A stretch of DNA of 64,000 bases, taken from assembly GCA_012932295.1 (NCBI GenBank), contig JAAONU010000019.1:30729913-30793912 (forward strand). The letters are read 5' to 3'. The notes beneath the pieces were generated by a model. It was given only the letters and a program-made list of their open reading frames with translations. It was not told the DNA's origin and ran no database searches. Shown in pieces: positions 1-11,703 of this stretch. How positions within the stretch are numbered: position 1 is the stretch's first letter; each line of letters opens with the position of its first letter. The position numbers were made by a program, and so were the translations under genes. The DNA comes from Cyclina sinensis (Eukaryota > Mollusca > Bivalvia > Venerida > Veneridae).

Positions 1-348
1 TCACCTACAATCATAGAAAGAATACTGGTAATCTCAAAAAAGATCTGTATTCTCCTCATCTGTATAAAAAAAGAGAAAAGCCAAACACAAACTGAATTAG
101 AATTCAAATATTTCACCTTACACATATTTGCCTAATTGTGAAATCAAACTGTCATTCTTACATTGTGTATTCAAAACAGATCCTGGAAAGCACTGGCAAT
201 AACAGTACACATAGTTAAGTTTTATATATGGTAACTTGAAATGTATGTTGATTCTAACACCATTTTATATCAATTTTCATAACTATCTTAAATAATGATT
301 ATTTTTCTCTGAGATAAAAACTTTCATCACACAACTGGACTGCAATAG

Positions 349-3216
349 TTACTGTCTGCTTACATTTTTACCAACTATTCTTAGTGTTCTGAAATGATTG
401 AGTACAAAACTGTCATCAATGAGCCATGGCGATTTCACAGAGATCTCCCTAAGATGTTTCGCTTCTTGCGACCAGCTATAATCAAGGTGCCAAGGAGACT
501 TAGCAGAACCAACATATTCCTCTAAGGTTTCTGTTTTCTCATGCTGAGCACCATAATCTGTAGATGAAAACATTAAAATGTCAGATGGAAAAGACCTCCA
601 AATTTAAAAAAAAAAAAATCAAAATTCAAATCAACTTATATCAGATTTTTAAAAAAACACTACACTCTGACTTTAAAGTGACTGACTCACAGAATTTAGC
701 TTTGAAATTAGAGAAGTTAATATACTGAGAAAAAAACAACATAATTTAATGCTTCTAGACATTATGAAAACTGAAGAAAAAAAGTATGATTTTAACAGAA
801 TTCGAACCCATGCCCTTCCGGTCAGTAAAATTGGGAGTGGCAACCTAGACCTCTGAGCAACTATATGGACTGTTCTATACTGTTGTCAAAATTAACAACA
901 TAAACAAAGTACCTGCAACTTCGTGACTAACAGGATAAAATTTTTACTGATAAACATGTGAAAAACTTTATAGTATGATGCGTTTCTGTAACACTTGAAA
1001 CTGAGACAGTAACTTAGTTTAGATATGTTCTTCACAACTACAACCAGAATTTTTACATTTTCTTTTTTATGCATCGTCGACCCATCTGTGAGTCAGTCGC
1101 TTTAAATAATACTGTCCTTATTCTTCAGAAAGATCTTGTTCAATTTAATAGCATCTTCTGTGGTGGGGTAAAAACATGAAATCTTATACATGAAAGAATT
1201 AAACAAAGAAGGAAATACATTAAGTGAATGAACTATCTGTAAGTAAATTTGTATGTCATAAGTAAAAGTAGCCTTGTTACCAGTCAAAAGTTTTTCATAG
1301 AAAATCAAATGATGCAGTTTGAAGATAAAATTAAATTCATTTTTTATTCAGTTATTTTATATAATGTGATTTGTCAATTGCCAAATATATGTATCATTTT
1401 CTAAACAATTTTTCACCATAGTAACCTTATACTTGAGCAAAAAATATAATTTTGAATATTGTATCAATCTCATGATGCCTTACATTTATTTTCTGTTTTT
1501 CCTAATGTTAAGAACTTTTTCAAGATATAATTTCACTATTAGCTCAAATTGAAAACTGTACTTTAGAATACACACTATTTTTGATATACTGGGTTATTCA
1601 ATACAATGATGAATCTATTCACCTTTTCAAAATGAAAACTTATTGAATTTTGTTTTCATAGAGCATGGCCTGTCAAGTGGCTCACACATTTTAGCTGATT
1701 GGGTCACACTTATTACAATATATTAGAGTATAAGTCATGTCAAACTTAAACATCTAAGCTGAGTATCACTAGCTGAGTATGAAATAAACATATCACTGAA
1801 GCATGGAGAAACATTAGAAACTAAAAAAAAAAAAAACTTCCACATCAAATATGTTGGAAGGAAATTTTTTATCTAATTTAGACAAGAAGTGTTCTAAATC
1901 AGGTGACAATTAACACTTGGATATTTGTTATAAGAGTACACAACTATCACACTTAATCATTTACATGAGACACATACATTTAACAAAACCAGTAAAAAAA
2001 AAAAAATATATATATATAAAAAAAAAATAAAAGTGCATACATAAATTAGAATAGGATCAAGTACTTTATGTTAATATCTTTATATTGATATCATAAACAA
2101 GATGGCTTTGGGACCATTTCGTTTCACTATAACCATTCTCATTGAACATGAGTTCACCATGAGATGGATTTCAGCTTGATCTACTCTACAGAACAGGTAA
2201 GTATCGAATCTGTGGTATTTTAGGTCTTTGGTCATCATTACACTTACCAACAACATATACTCATAAGTTTTCAAATCCTTTTCACTACTCCACTTTTGTT
2301 TTTTTAAAAGATACATGAAAGTTGAAACAGAACTGTTTATCATACCTTTAAGTGTGATTGAGAATCTGCTATCAACTTTTGTGGAATTCTTTATTAAAGC
2401 CTTTAGCTTTCCTGGTGGACTTTCTCTCTGTAAATAAAATGAATAACTGTGTTTCTTACAATTTTTGTTTGTTTTGGAGTTTAACGCCGCTTGCAACATA
2501 TAGGTTATATCTCGGCGGTCAGTCCACCTAACCGGTTTTCCTGGATAACTAACCAGTAATTGCCAATTTCTCGGCAAGTGACTGTCTACAGTTCCCACAT
2601 GATCTACTCTGAATCAGCAGTGAGAGACAAATGAACATTAGACTCAATGTCTGAGATCAACTGTCACGGAGAAATTTTGCCCTGCCCAGGGGTCGAACCA
2701 ATGACTGATGGATTACTAATCCAGTGCTCCTCAGTCAGCTGGTCAGCTAGGTCTGGTCAGCAAAATAGACCTTTCCCTATTGAGCTAAGCGGGCAGGCAG
2801 TGTTTCTTACAACCATCACTCTAACCCTTATATAGTCCTGAAATCCATTATTCTATACTTCTGAATGGTAACATCCCTTGCATTTTATAGGGTATTGTAA
2901 AAAAAATGATGAAATGAATGCTCGTAAAATTCTCTTTAAATACCTAGCTGTTCATTAAGGGAAGCATAATTTTTGTAGTAATTAAAGCTGGTATGAACTT
3001 TGTGAATAGTCACTTAAAGTGTTTTAGTATCAAAGGCAAAAGAACTTTCAACTGCTACTAAATTAAAGAAAAATAACAGTCGTGTTAATTTGAAGAATAA
3101 CTGTAGTGTTAACTAACCCATGATCCAGCACCACATGGAAACTCCTTTAGACAAAGAGTCTTCAGTTGCTTTTCGAAAGCAGAAAATGCAGGGTATTTTT
3201 GCGTTTCTGTTGTCAT
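349..3216 (-). CDS. Unrecognised 4-exon gene, 203-aa predicted protein
   Basis: Four exons on the minus strand join in phase: 3216-3118 (starts MTTETQKYPAFSAF), 2427-2248, 1236-1113 and 557-349 (stop at 351-349). Junction phases are 0, 0 and 1. Exon 1 ends at G|GTTAGT, exon 2 at G|GTAAGT, and the acceptors are TTTACAG, CTTACAG and CTACAG. The donor of exon 3 (A|GTATTA) is weak, so that junction is the least certain. If it is not used, the protein ends six codons later with SII. I do not recognise the family. The protein is soluble, with no signal peptide or membrane segment. It is basic in the middle (LLKKQKW) and has a tryptophan-rich C-terminal part (SPWHLDYSW and SPWLIDDSF). It is divergent from ARL6IP4. 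The longer single-exon frame over 2080-2598 runs into a SINE and past a good donor, so it is not the gene model. Confidence 0.55.
798..866 (-). repeat. tRNA-like (SINE head) fragment
   Basis: On the minus strand a B-box-like GGGTTCGAATTC follows a GTTGC..GACCGGAAGG stretch resembling the anticodon and T arms of the other tRNA-derived repeats here. There is no closed cloverleaf. It lies in intron 3 of the unrecognised gene and is probably a decayed SINE head. Confidence 0.3.
2470..2800 (-). mobile_element. tRNA-derived SINE, bivalve type
   Basis: Read on the minus strand, this begins with a tRNA-like head near 2800: A box TAGCTCAATAGGGA, an anticodon-like stem-loop GGATTAGTAATCC, and B box GGTTCGACCCC. 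About 45 extra bases expand the region between the A box and the anticodon stem. A body follows with TTTCTCCGTGACAG, CACTTGCCGAGAAATTGG and GGTTAGGTGGACTGAC. The element ends at GGCGTTAAACTCC followed by an A/C-rich tail. The body and tail match the SINE at 39654-39918. It lies in intron 1 of the unrecognised gene and abuts exon 2 by about 40 bp. Confidence 0.75.
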
Positions 3217-3555
3217 TTCTTTATTTCGTAATGTCTACATTTTTCGCGCACTCTTTCAAAATTTTCTAGGCCATTTTGCGAATAGATACTCGGTTGTCAA
3301 CAAACTACTCCATTTTGACGCTAAATGCATCCAAGCAAATTACTGGTGAAAAACGAAATATTATCAATATTTTATAAAATGTAAAAATTATAATTGTAAC
3401 GTATACTTTTATTTTAAAACCCAGGATTGATAATGAAATAATAAGAGGAAAAATATTAAAAAATTAAACTAAGAACCAGCAAGTTCTATTTTTCTGCATA
3501 ATAAATATTTCGTTTGAAACGATTGTACTTCGAATTAACCAAGATGTCAGCCTCC

Positions 3556-5073
3556 GGACATCCTTATTCTGCGGCCCTGCGGCCCTATTTGCGGCCCTAT
3601 TTGCGGCCTCATTTGCGGCTCTAGTTTTATCACCTTTTGTTCTGTAATTGTCATAGTATATGTAAAAACAAATAATAGCGATTGGATAATAACATATTAC
3701 ATATATTTCATGTAAATATTAGATATATATATAATGGATGAAATTATTATTTACGCATATAAAATCTAAATTTTTACTACTGGGAGCCAAATCAATGAAC
3801 GTATCTGCATTTAATGTATTGTATCTAATATATCATAGTGATAGGCAAATATTTGATTTTATTCTTTAATTGTAAAAACCAATAATTCTGTTTGATTTGA
3901 AACAAAGTTTTTGATTTCTTATTGTATTGTTTTTTGTCATAGATAAGATGAAAAGGCGCACGTTCCTATTTGTTTTGAAGTTTGTATGACGCAATTATAT
4001 ATTAAATTTAGCACTATAATCAATAGTACTGATTTAACTTTTATATGTTTGTTTGATGAACATCATTATAAAATAATTGAATTAAATATGAAATAAACTG
4101 ATACTGATATATACCACAAAATCATAATAGGCCTATGGTCCTAATGAATTTCTATTTATCTATATTCTTTTCTTCCTTTATACAAACCCAGGCTTAGATT
4201 GCACGTGCTGGTGCTGAAAACTAAGTGACATAGGCGTAAGGCTATTTCGGGATACACTGTAGACGTACAGAATATTAATTAAAAAAATATTAAACTATTA
4301 GTTACAATGTTTGGTAAATTGTTGGCTGTTATTAGGTTAAGTTCTAAAAATAATATATAAAAACTTCATTTCAGCATTATAATTAATGTATCAGTTGTTG
4401 TGATAAATTATGTCATACTTTACTCATGTATGTTAATATTTACCGCCATACATTGTAACAACGTATTAGCAAAAATTGAATTGAATTGTATGTTGAATGT
4501 TGATGCTTTCTATGTGAAAACAACAACAACAACAAAAAAACTTGTTTATTGCCAATTACGGTCACGCGTCAACCCAATAAACAAATACATTCCGATATCC
4601 GATAAGGCAATCATCGGATTATCTCGTCTATTTAATGTGTGTCGATCCCGTTTTTATGTCTGTGGGATAGAATTGAACTGGAAAAAAATACTGTAAAAAA
4701 AGTTTTAGTATGTTTTTTTTTCTTCTATTTTTTCCAGGTCGTGCGCATACATTGTAGAAAGGTTTTCTTATGTTATGTAGATTTTACTTTTATCCTTTAT
4801 AAATAATATTTACATGATGATAAAGTATTTTATTCCATAGTTTATATAATTATTAATTAAATTCTGCTAGATTATGTTTTGTATATTTCATTCATTATAT
4901 ATTATATTTACATGAAATATATGTAATAAATTATTATCCACTCATTATTATTTGTTGTAACAAAGGCCTGTACTATGACAATTACAGAACAAACGGTGAT
5001 AAAACTAGAGCCACAAATGAGGCCGCAAATAGGGCCGCAAATAGGGCCGCAGGGCCGCAGAATAAGGATGTCC
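3556..5073. mobile_element. Non-autonomous DNA transposon with long TIRs and 9-bp TSD (Mutator-like)
   Basis: The element is 1518 bp. It starts GGACATCCTTATTCTGCGGC and ends with the inverse complement. The terminal inverted repeats run about 190 bp (3556-3750 and 4880-5073) and are near-perfect for the outer ~100 bp. They contain sub-repeats of GCGGCCCTATTT. The 9-bp direct repeat TCAGCCTCC flanks it at 3547-3555 and 5074-5082. A 9-bp duplication with long TIRs is characteristic of Mutator-like elements; the superfamily is an inference. The interior is AT-rich and shows no transposase frame. It sits between two divergent genes and ends 53 bp before the ARL6IP4 Met codon used here (62 bp counting the target duplication). 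Confidence 0.85.
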
Positions 5074-5135
5074 TCAGCCTCCATAGGTTGAATATTGTTT
5101 CTAAGTTAGACTTAATAATCTTTATGCTTTACATC

Positions 5136-8100
5136 ATGTCGAAACGGAAAAAAAGCAGGTCTCAATCAAGAGAAAGGAAGACGTCGTCTAAACGAAAGCG
5201 TGATGACTCAGAAAGTAAACAGGAACTTAAAAGAGAAGTACGGAAGCATAAAAATGAGAGGAAAGCCAAAAAGGAACAGAAAAGACGAAGGTATAGTTTA
5301 ATGTTTAAGATTTTAGAAAACAAATTATCAAAAATCGGTATGACTTGTTGAAGTCTTGTAATTATTGAATAGTTAACTTGATCTGAAGAAACTTCTGGTT
5401 TATGGGCAACTCCATATCCGTTCTTGAGTCTTCTACTTTTTCATTGAACGCCATCTGGCGTCACATTTGCACAGTTAACAATTTATGTTCATATTTTTCT
5501 TTTTTCATGTGTAGCTCGGTAGAGTGTCCGCCCTGTAAGTGGAAGGCCCTGGGTTCGGGTTCCAGTCAAGCAAAGTTTTTTCACCACCTGTTACATTTGG
5601 CACCCAACGTAAATAACCTATGTTATAATTTGGCTACTCCTTCAGCACCTCGAGAATCTGTTTACAATATTCTCTGTGACTCTGAGAATTCGGGACGAAT
5701 TCTAAATTTGAAGGGGGTATAAGTAGCCAGGTACAGGTTTATAGGTGATAAATCAATAAGGCAGAACCGTGTGGCTTGGTAGCTCAGTTGGTAGAGTTTC
5801 CGCCCTGTAACCGGAAGGCCCAGGGTTCGAGTCCCGGTTGAGCCACCTGTTACATACATTTTACACCATCTGTGTCTGAACATCTGAACTTCAAGTCTAC
5901 ATGATCTTGGTGTAATGTTTGATATTTTACCAATCAGTTGAGCAGCATATCTCTTAACAATATCTATGTCTCTGCTTAAAAAATACAGAAATGTACCCTT
6001 ACGTCAATTGAGAGAATACATTAAAATTGCAAGAACAAATGCCTGAACATCTTGAAGATGAAACAAACTCAGCAGAGATAATGCTGAGAAGAAACAACAT
6101 GAAAGTACTGTACATGTTGTAGAAGTCCTGGATATGCACAAACTTAGAAGTGAAGGTGCACCAAAAACATATTTGCATGAAAAATGTTGCTTGATAATAA
6201 TTTTCAAACTAAAGAAATGCATTAGGAACAGAATGAAGAATTGAGGAATTAAGAGAATTTTTATTTGGTTAGTGAGATAGTTGTAATTAAAATGGCCTTT
6301 CTTTGACCATGTCATCATTATTTACTCATTTTTTCTTCAAAGTAAAACAGAGGTTGAACATTTTTATTTTTGTCAGACAATACCTTATCAATGCTGCATT
6401 ATGTTTCAATTTAACCCCCCATCAATTTTTTTTACCGTAGATTTCAAACACATTTCAGACATGACAAGTACAACACCTCAGATATTTAAAAACAGTAATT
6501 ATGTTTCGGAAGTTTGCACAAGTGAAATTTAAAACTGTTGGACAATGACTTTTCTGGAAAAAAGACTTATATTGTATTCGTTTAGTCATTGTTTTAAATC
6601 TGTATAGCAGTCTTGTTAAATACAGAACTCCATTGGTACTTTTTGACTTAATTATTTTTTGGCACATTGTATTGGTTATATCTTACACATAAATCAGATT
6701 TAATGGAGATCAGACAAATATGATCACATTAAATTATTTGCCTGTTCATTATGTTTGTCATTTCAAACTTCAAAAACGTTATAAATATCTGTACATAAGT
6801 AAACCATAATAAACTTAATGACATTCCATTATTCCGAAGGTTAAATGTAGTTTCCATTTGTTTGACCAGCTGTTATAGGCATAGTTTATTGCATTTTTCT
6901 TTAAAAAGTGACACAAATGTAAAAATGTATATTTGTCTGTTCAATATTGATAGACAAATGAACACTTATTTTGATAGCTAGGTTAACACACCTAAATTGT
7001 GTTATTTACTATGTTTAAACATCATATTCTTTGTGGCTGTTTTCAGTTTCTTTACTGTTTTCAGATCTCCAAGTTCATCATCAACTTCCTCCTCCTCCTC
7101 CTCCTCTTCATCTTCATCATCATCATCATCTAGAGAAAGAAGAAGGAAAGAAAGGAAGAAGAAAAAGAAGAAAAAACTGAAAAAGAAAATGAAGAAGAAA
7201 GCAAAATTAGCAATGTTAACAGATACAGTAGGGTCAGCTGGTCCATCAACAGCCTACAGCACAAAGGAAGACGGTAATAGGTATTATTTGAGTTGAAGTT
7301 TTATTTCATTTGTGTTAAGATCAAGACTGTTGGAATAACAAGAAGTAGAAAATGATGAAGGATATGAAGAAATTTTATCTTTTTTCTTTTTAGTGACTTT
7401 TACATTGTCTAAATGCAATGAAAAAATCCAGATATTGCTTTTCTATGATGTAACTTGTAAGTTATTTAAGTAATATTTTCATGAAAACAAGCACACTGTT
7501 TGTTGAAATCTTATCTTTTTTCCAATATTTTTCTTATTTTTCAAGATTAGTCAAGAGCATCACCTGTAGTATTATAGTAAATGATTAATCTTATTTATCT
7601 GTGCATTTTAACCTTTATCCTGCTAGCAGCAATTGTGTTTGCCTTTGTGAGCAGCTCAGACCATGATGAGCCTGCACATCCATGCAGTTGGTTCATGGTC
7701 TGCACATGGTCTGCACTGTTCACTATTTGGTCAGTATGCACATCCTTGCAGCTGGATCATGGTCTGCACATGGTCTGCACTGTTCACTATTTGGTCAGTA
7801 TGCACATCCTTGCAGCTGGATCATGGTCTGCACATGGTCTGCACTGTTCACTATTTAGTCTGTATTTTTACAACCAATACCCCAATGAATGGTACTGCCC
7901 AAATTGAAGATTGACAAGTTCATTTTAGATATTTAGCAGGCTAAGGGAATTCAAGAATCTTGTTTACACATTGTTCTTTACATTTATTGCTGTGTGGGAG
8001 CGAGTCATATTTTATCAGTTGGAGTTAACTGGCTGCAATTTATAAAATCCTTGAAGTCTTCTGTCTTTGTAAGTTTATTTATCATGAGAACCAGTTGCCC

Positions 8101-11100
8101 GTATTACAGTTGCCTTTGAAGTTCACTTACATGAAGTTGTTTGAAATAGTGCAAGATACAGAAAGCATCCCATTCAACAGACACTCCAGGTGTTTTTAAA
8201 TGCTAAGTTTAAAATCTCATCCAAAAGACAATAAGTAATGTGAGTTGAGGAACTTAGTATGGAAATGGCCATCCCTGGTGAACAAGTGGGGACTTTCAAT
8301 CTGTCCAAAGCTTGCCTCTGAGTTCTTTGAAGTCTCTTTTGAATATTGACCTTTTTTTTAACCTTTACATTTTTTGTGATCTCAGAAGGAAGACAACAGG
8401 TCTGAGACTATGCAGTGTTTGATTTGACACACCTTGTTTCAGATAACAATACAGCTCAGGCACGAGCCCAGGCAATGAGGCCAATGACCAAAGAGGAATG
8501 GGAGAAAAAACAGAACACAATACGAAGGGTGTATGATCCAGAAACAGGAAGAAACAGGTGCAGTATTACACCTTAACTTAATTCTGTATTTAGTCTTAAC
8601 TTATCTGTTTAACAAAATTGTTTGGATGGTATATCCATTCTGTAACTTTGCCATTTTTATAGGATTTTGATATGTCTTGCCAAAACTGTTCATCACATTG
8701 AGGCAGCATGTCACTAACAAGATCTTGGTTGTCAAGTTCAAAAATCATGGTCCAATAAAACAGAATACTGCCAGCCTTTATATTCTTGCCTGTTCTGTAA
8801 CTCATTGGTACATCAAAGGCAGTGTGTCACAGGCTGTCCACCTGTCTTTCCACCTGTTGGATCTTCTGTACTGCTTGATAACAAAGAGTAGTGGCTGTGT
8901 AAATGTTCCTGTCTACTCTGTAACTCATTGGAGCATGACAGGATATTAAAATTTTGCTTCAATTGTACACCATATTGAAGCAATGGGTCACAATGTTTCT
9001 GTCTGTTGCCATAACTGCCAGATAATAGAAAATACTGCCTGCCTGTATTTTTGGGTCAGCTCTGTATGTCGTTAGGATGTAATAGGATTTAAAGAAAACT
9101 TGGCTCTAAAGTTTACCACATTGAGTCAGTATGTCACAATCTGTTGTCTGTACTGTCAGATAATACAGAATACTGTGTAACTGTTTGTTAGTTTCTCTGT
9201 TACTCATTTGATAAATTCATTACACCATTTTGAAATAATTTGCAGTGTTCACCACATTGAGACAATGTGCCACAAACTTTTGGTCTGTCTGTCTGTCCTT
9301 CCATCCATCATTCATTCTTTCAGTCTACCTTCCTGCATGTAAGCACTGCTTCATGCAGGCAATACTCCTCAGGGGCATTTTTAACTTACAGTGAGAGCTC
9401 CTGTTTCAAATTAAACTTGACATAGCTTATTTAAAAAGTCTTGAAGTTAAATTATTTTTGGTGGCATATGTTTCAATTTTTTTGTTCTATTTATTTTGAA
9501 TCACTGTAAATGTTTCTTTATATCTCTGTTCTAGGTTGGTCAGAGGAGATGGTGAGATTATTGAAGAAATTGTTAGCAAAGGGAGACACAAAGAAATAAA
9601 TCAGGTCTGTAGATCTTATGAAGCTCTTTCTGCATTCCACACTTTTAATATGAACCCTGGAAGCAGGCATTGAACACGATAAATACAAGTTTCATGAAGT
9701 TGTTTCTCAGTTGTTTTAAACCTGTACTTGTCTAAAGTTTACTTATTTATGAAATGTGAATACAATTGCTTTTGGAACAAAATGAAGCAAAAACGAACAC
9801 AAAAGATAAAATTCAGATTCTATTGCTTGTAGTCTTTGTTCAGGTATGAAGGTAAGCCACTTGTATATAGTTTTGGGTCACCACAGAAATATTCAAAATG
9901 ATTTAAACATGCTATAGAAGCTTACATACTCAACATTAACATGCCTTGTGTACAGGTAAACCATAAAGATGCATCATAAGATGCAGTCTCATTGGCTGGG
10001 ATATAAATAACAATACTGGAAATCCAGATTATCAAGAAGATAGAATTGAATGGGCCGCCTTCAGATCTAACTGTAGTTAGATCATGTACATGTACTTCAG
10101 TCAGACTGTAAAAGCCCAAGAAATCTACAGTATGAAAATTATGTTTGTACAAATAAAAGAATTTACAACATACCTAGAAGATATTATTTTAATTGTAGTT
10201 ATATTTTCTTAGCTCAGAGAATAATCTAAAAGGTTAGAATGGTGAACAGATGAGGTTCGGATATGTATTTCATGACAACATATCCTCTTGTGGGCTCTAA
10301 AGCTATTTCAGTCACACTGTTTCATTTAAAACAGTGGTTAGTTATTTTCAGACAGTGCACTTCACATGTGTCACGAAATGACATTTTAATGGCACGTCAA
10401 TTCTTTGTTCTGTATGGTTTACTTATTTCCCAGTTTAGAAATTAGCTGTTATTTTTGGTGATTAACATTCAGTTCCATCGCAACTTACAGTTTAAGACTT
10501 TGCTGGGGTGCACTTAGATACAGTTTTCCTGAATTTCATCAAACAGTTTTGATATGTTGCATTTAGTGTTATACCTGTGATTTTCTTTTTATACACTGCT
10601 TTCAGGTATACCTGAAAAGATAGCTGTAAACATAAGCAGTATATTAATTTTTGAAACTAGAGAAATATCATTTTAGTATTTTTGCTGTTTGGACTTTTCT
10701 TTTCATTTTTCATTTTGTGGTTGCTCCTACTCTTTTTAGCTCACCTGAGCACTTTGTGCCCAAGGTGAGCTGTTTTGATCGCCCTGTGTCCATCATGCAT
10801 CATCAACTTTTTACTTAAATTATGTCCCTGGGGTTACTATTGGCCCTGTCTGAGGGGTCACAAGTTGAAATAGCAATATAGAAGAAATTCATTGAAAATT
10901 TTCTTGTTTGAAATCACAAGGCCTTAAGTTCTAAAATTTTGCATGAAGCATTTTCTAGTGGAGCTCTAATAAGCTTGTTCAAATAATGTCCCTGGGGTCA
11001 CTATTGGCCCCACTTCAGGGGTCACAAGTTTTACATAGAAATATGGAAGAAAAACTTTAAAAATCTTCTTGTCTGAAACCACAAGGCCTAAAATTTTAAG

Positions 11101-11703
11101 ATTTGACATGAAGCATTGTCTAGTGGACCTTTATCAAGCTTGTTCAAATTATAAGATTAGAGTAAAGGTCATTAAGCTAAAAATAGATTTATCTACTTTA
11201 CCTCATAGAGCCTTCATTTATAGACCAATATCTTTGAAATTTGTTATGTAGGTGGAACTCTACCCATAGGTGGGGTTTGAGGTCACTGGGTCAAGGTCAA
11301 GGTCACCATAGCTAATAATACTTTATGTCATAGAGCCTTTATTTATTGACTGATATTTTAGACATTCAATTAGAAAATGAAATACTGCTTCTTATGTTTG
11401 CTTAACAGCAAACCACAGCCCAAGTACTCAGGTGAGCGATTCAGGGCCATCATGGTCCTCTTTGTAAATGTGTCAGAAGCTTGTCTTAGTGCCTTCTTCC
11501 TCCAAATGAAAATCTAAATGGACTGGTGACTTGCTCTTTTAGAAAGCAGTTTCGTTTCAATTCTGTTGGTTTAAAGTTAGCTAGCATTGATATCAATGAA
11601 AGCTGGTGCTGTGTATCTTTATTTTATTTTTTTTTCATTTCAGCAATCCACAAAAGGAGATGCATTATACTATGCAATGAAGATGGGTACACTGGATAAA
11701 TAA
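5136..11703 (+). CDS. ARL6IP4: ADP-ribosylation factor-like 6-interacting protein 4 (SR-25) homologue
   Basis: Five exons join in phase: 5136-5290, 7065-7273, 8443-8557, 9535-9604 and 11644-11703 (stop TAA), giving 202 aa. The start chosen is [13 protein letters not shown]; an in-frame ATG lies 12 bases upstream. Order of parts: an Arg/Ser/Lys-rich N-terminus (residues 1-52); a long poly-Ser tract followed by a poly-Lys tract (about 53-100), both in exon 2; then the conserved C-terminal module. That module contains [48 protein letters not shown] and a last exon ending [15 protein letters not shown]. It is the family hallmark and supports the name strongly. The family is nuclear, found in speckles and nucleoli, and is linked to pre-mRNA splicing. 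The poly-Ser tract is encoded by a TCA/TCC/TCT microsatellite, so its length probably varies. Confidence 0.93.
5509..5580 (+). repeat. tRNA-derived SINE head, first copy
   Basis: The sequence GTAGCTCGGTAGAG (A box) and GGTTCGGGTTCC (B box) surround TCCGCCCTGTAAGTGGAAGG. It resembles the head at 5771-5846, and both are followed by CACCTGTTACAT. The acceptor-stem half is missing on the 5' side. It lies in ARL6IP4 intron 1. Confidence 0.55.
5771..5846 (+). repeat. tRNA-like SINE head (76 nt), second copy
   Basis: The acceptor stem GTGGCTT pairs with GAGCCAC. The D arm is GCTCAGTTGGTAGAG, the B box is GGTTCGAGTCCC, and the anticodon stem TTCCG/CGGAA closes a 9-nt loop (CCCTGTAAC) instead of 7. 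The loop size, an imperfect T stem and the neighbouring partial copy make a retroposed tRNA-derived head more likely than a functional tRNA. It lies in ARL6IP4 intron 1 on the same strand as the gene. Confidence 0.6.
7677..7862 (+). repeat. 64-bp tandem repeat, about 3 copies
   Basis: Units start at 7677, 7741 and 7805 with an exact 64-bp period. Each contains a doubled CATGGTCTGCA block and CTGTTCACTATTTGGTCAGT. Copies 2 and 3 are nearly identical; copy 1 differs at a few bases. It lies in ARL6IP4 intron 2. Apparent open frames over it are products of the repeat. Confidence 0.9.
8690..9300 (+). repeat. Degenerate ~150-280 bp tandem repeats
   Basis: Four diverged copies start with CACATTGAGGCAGCATGTCAC-like sequence near 8695, 8968, 9117 and 9250. 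Each is followed, where complete, by a CAGATAATA..AATACTGCC block and a CTGTAACTCATTGG-like block. They fill most of ARL6IP4 intron 3. Confidence 0.6.
10738..11462 (+). repeat. AGCTCACCTGAGC-family dispersed repeat, plus orientation
   Basis: It opens with AGCTCACCTGAGCACTTTG and closes with CTCAGGTGAGCGATTCAGGG plus the near-palindrome GGGCCATCATGGTCC. Internal landmarks repeat about every 200 bp: 'tgtccctggggt', 'gaaaccacaaggcc' and 'agtggacc'. Other copies lie at 14970-16090, 39040, 44106, 46740-51325 and 61214-62166. This copy is in ARL6IP4 intron 4. Confidence 0.8.

Noticed and set aside
2080..2598. Single 172-codon frame as one exon
   Set aside because: Its 5' part lies in a SINE, and a strong acceptor at 2428 and a strong donor at 2247 delimit a 180-nt in-phase exon.
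5771..5846. Candidate functional tRNA gene
   Set aside because: Acceptor and D arms pair, but the anticodon loop is 9 nt, the T stem has a mismatch and a partial copy lies 260 bp upstream; it fits a SINE head.
7581..7914. Overlapping frames with repeated [10 protein letters not shown]
   Set aside because: They are produced by the 64-bp tandem repeat in ARL6IP4 intron 2.
11069..11251. 60-codon frame in ARL6IP4 intron 4
   Set aside because: It lies entirely inside the AGCTCACCTGAGC-family repeat, and other copies do not keep it open.
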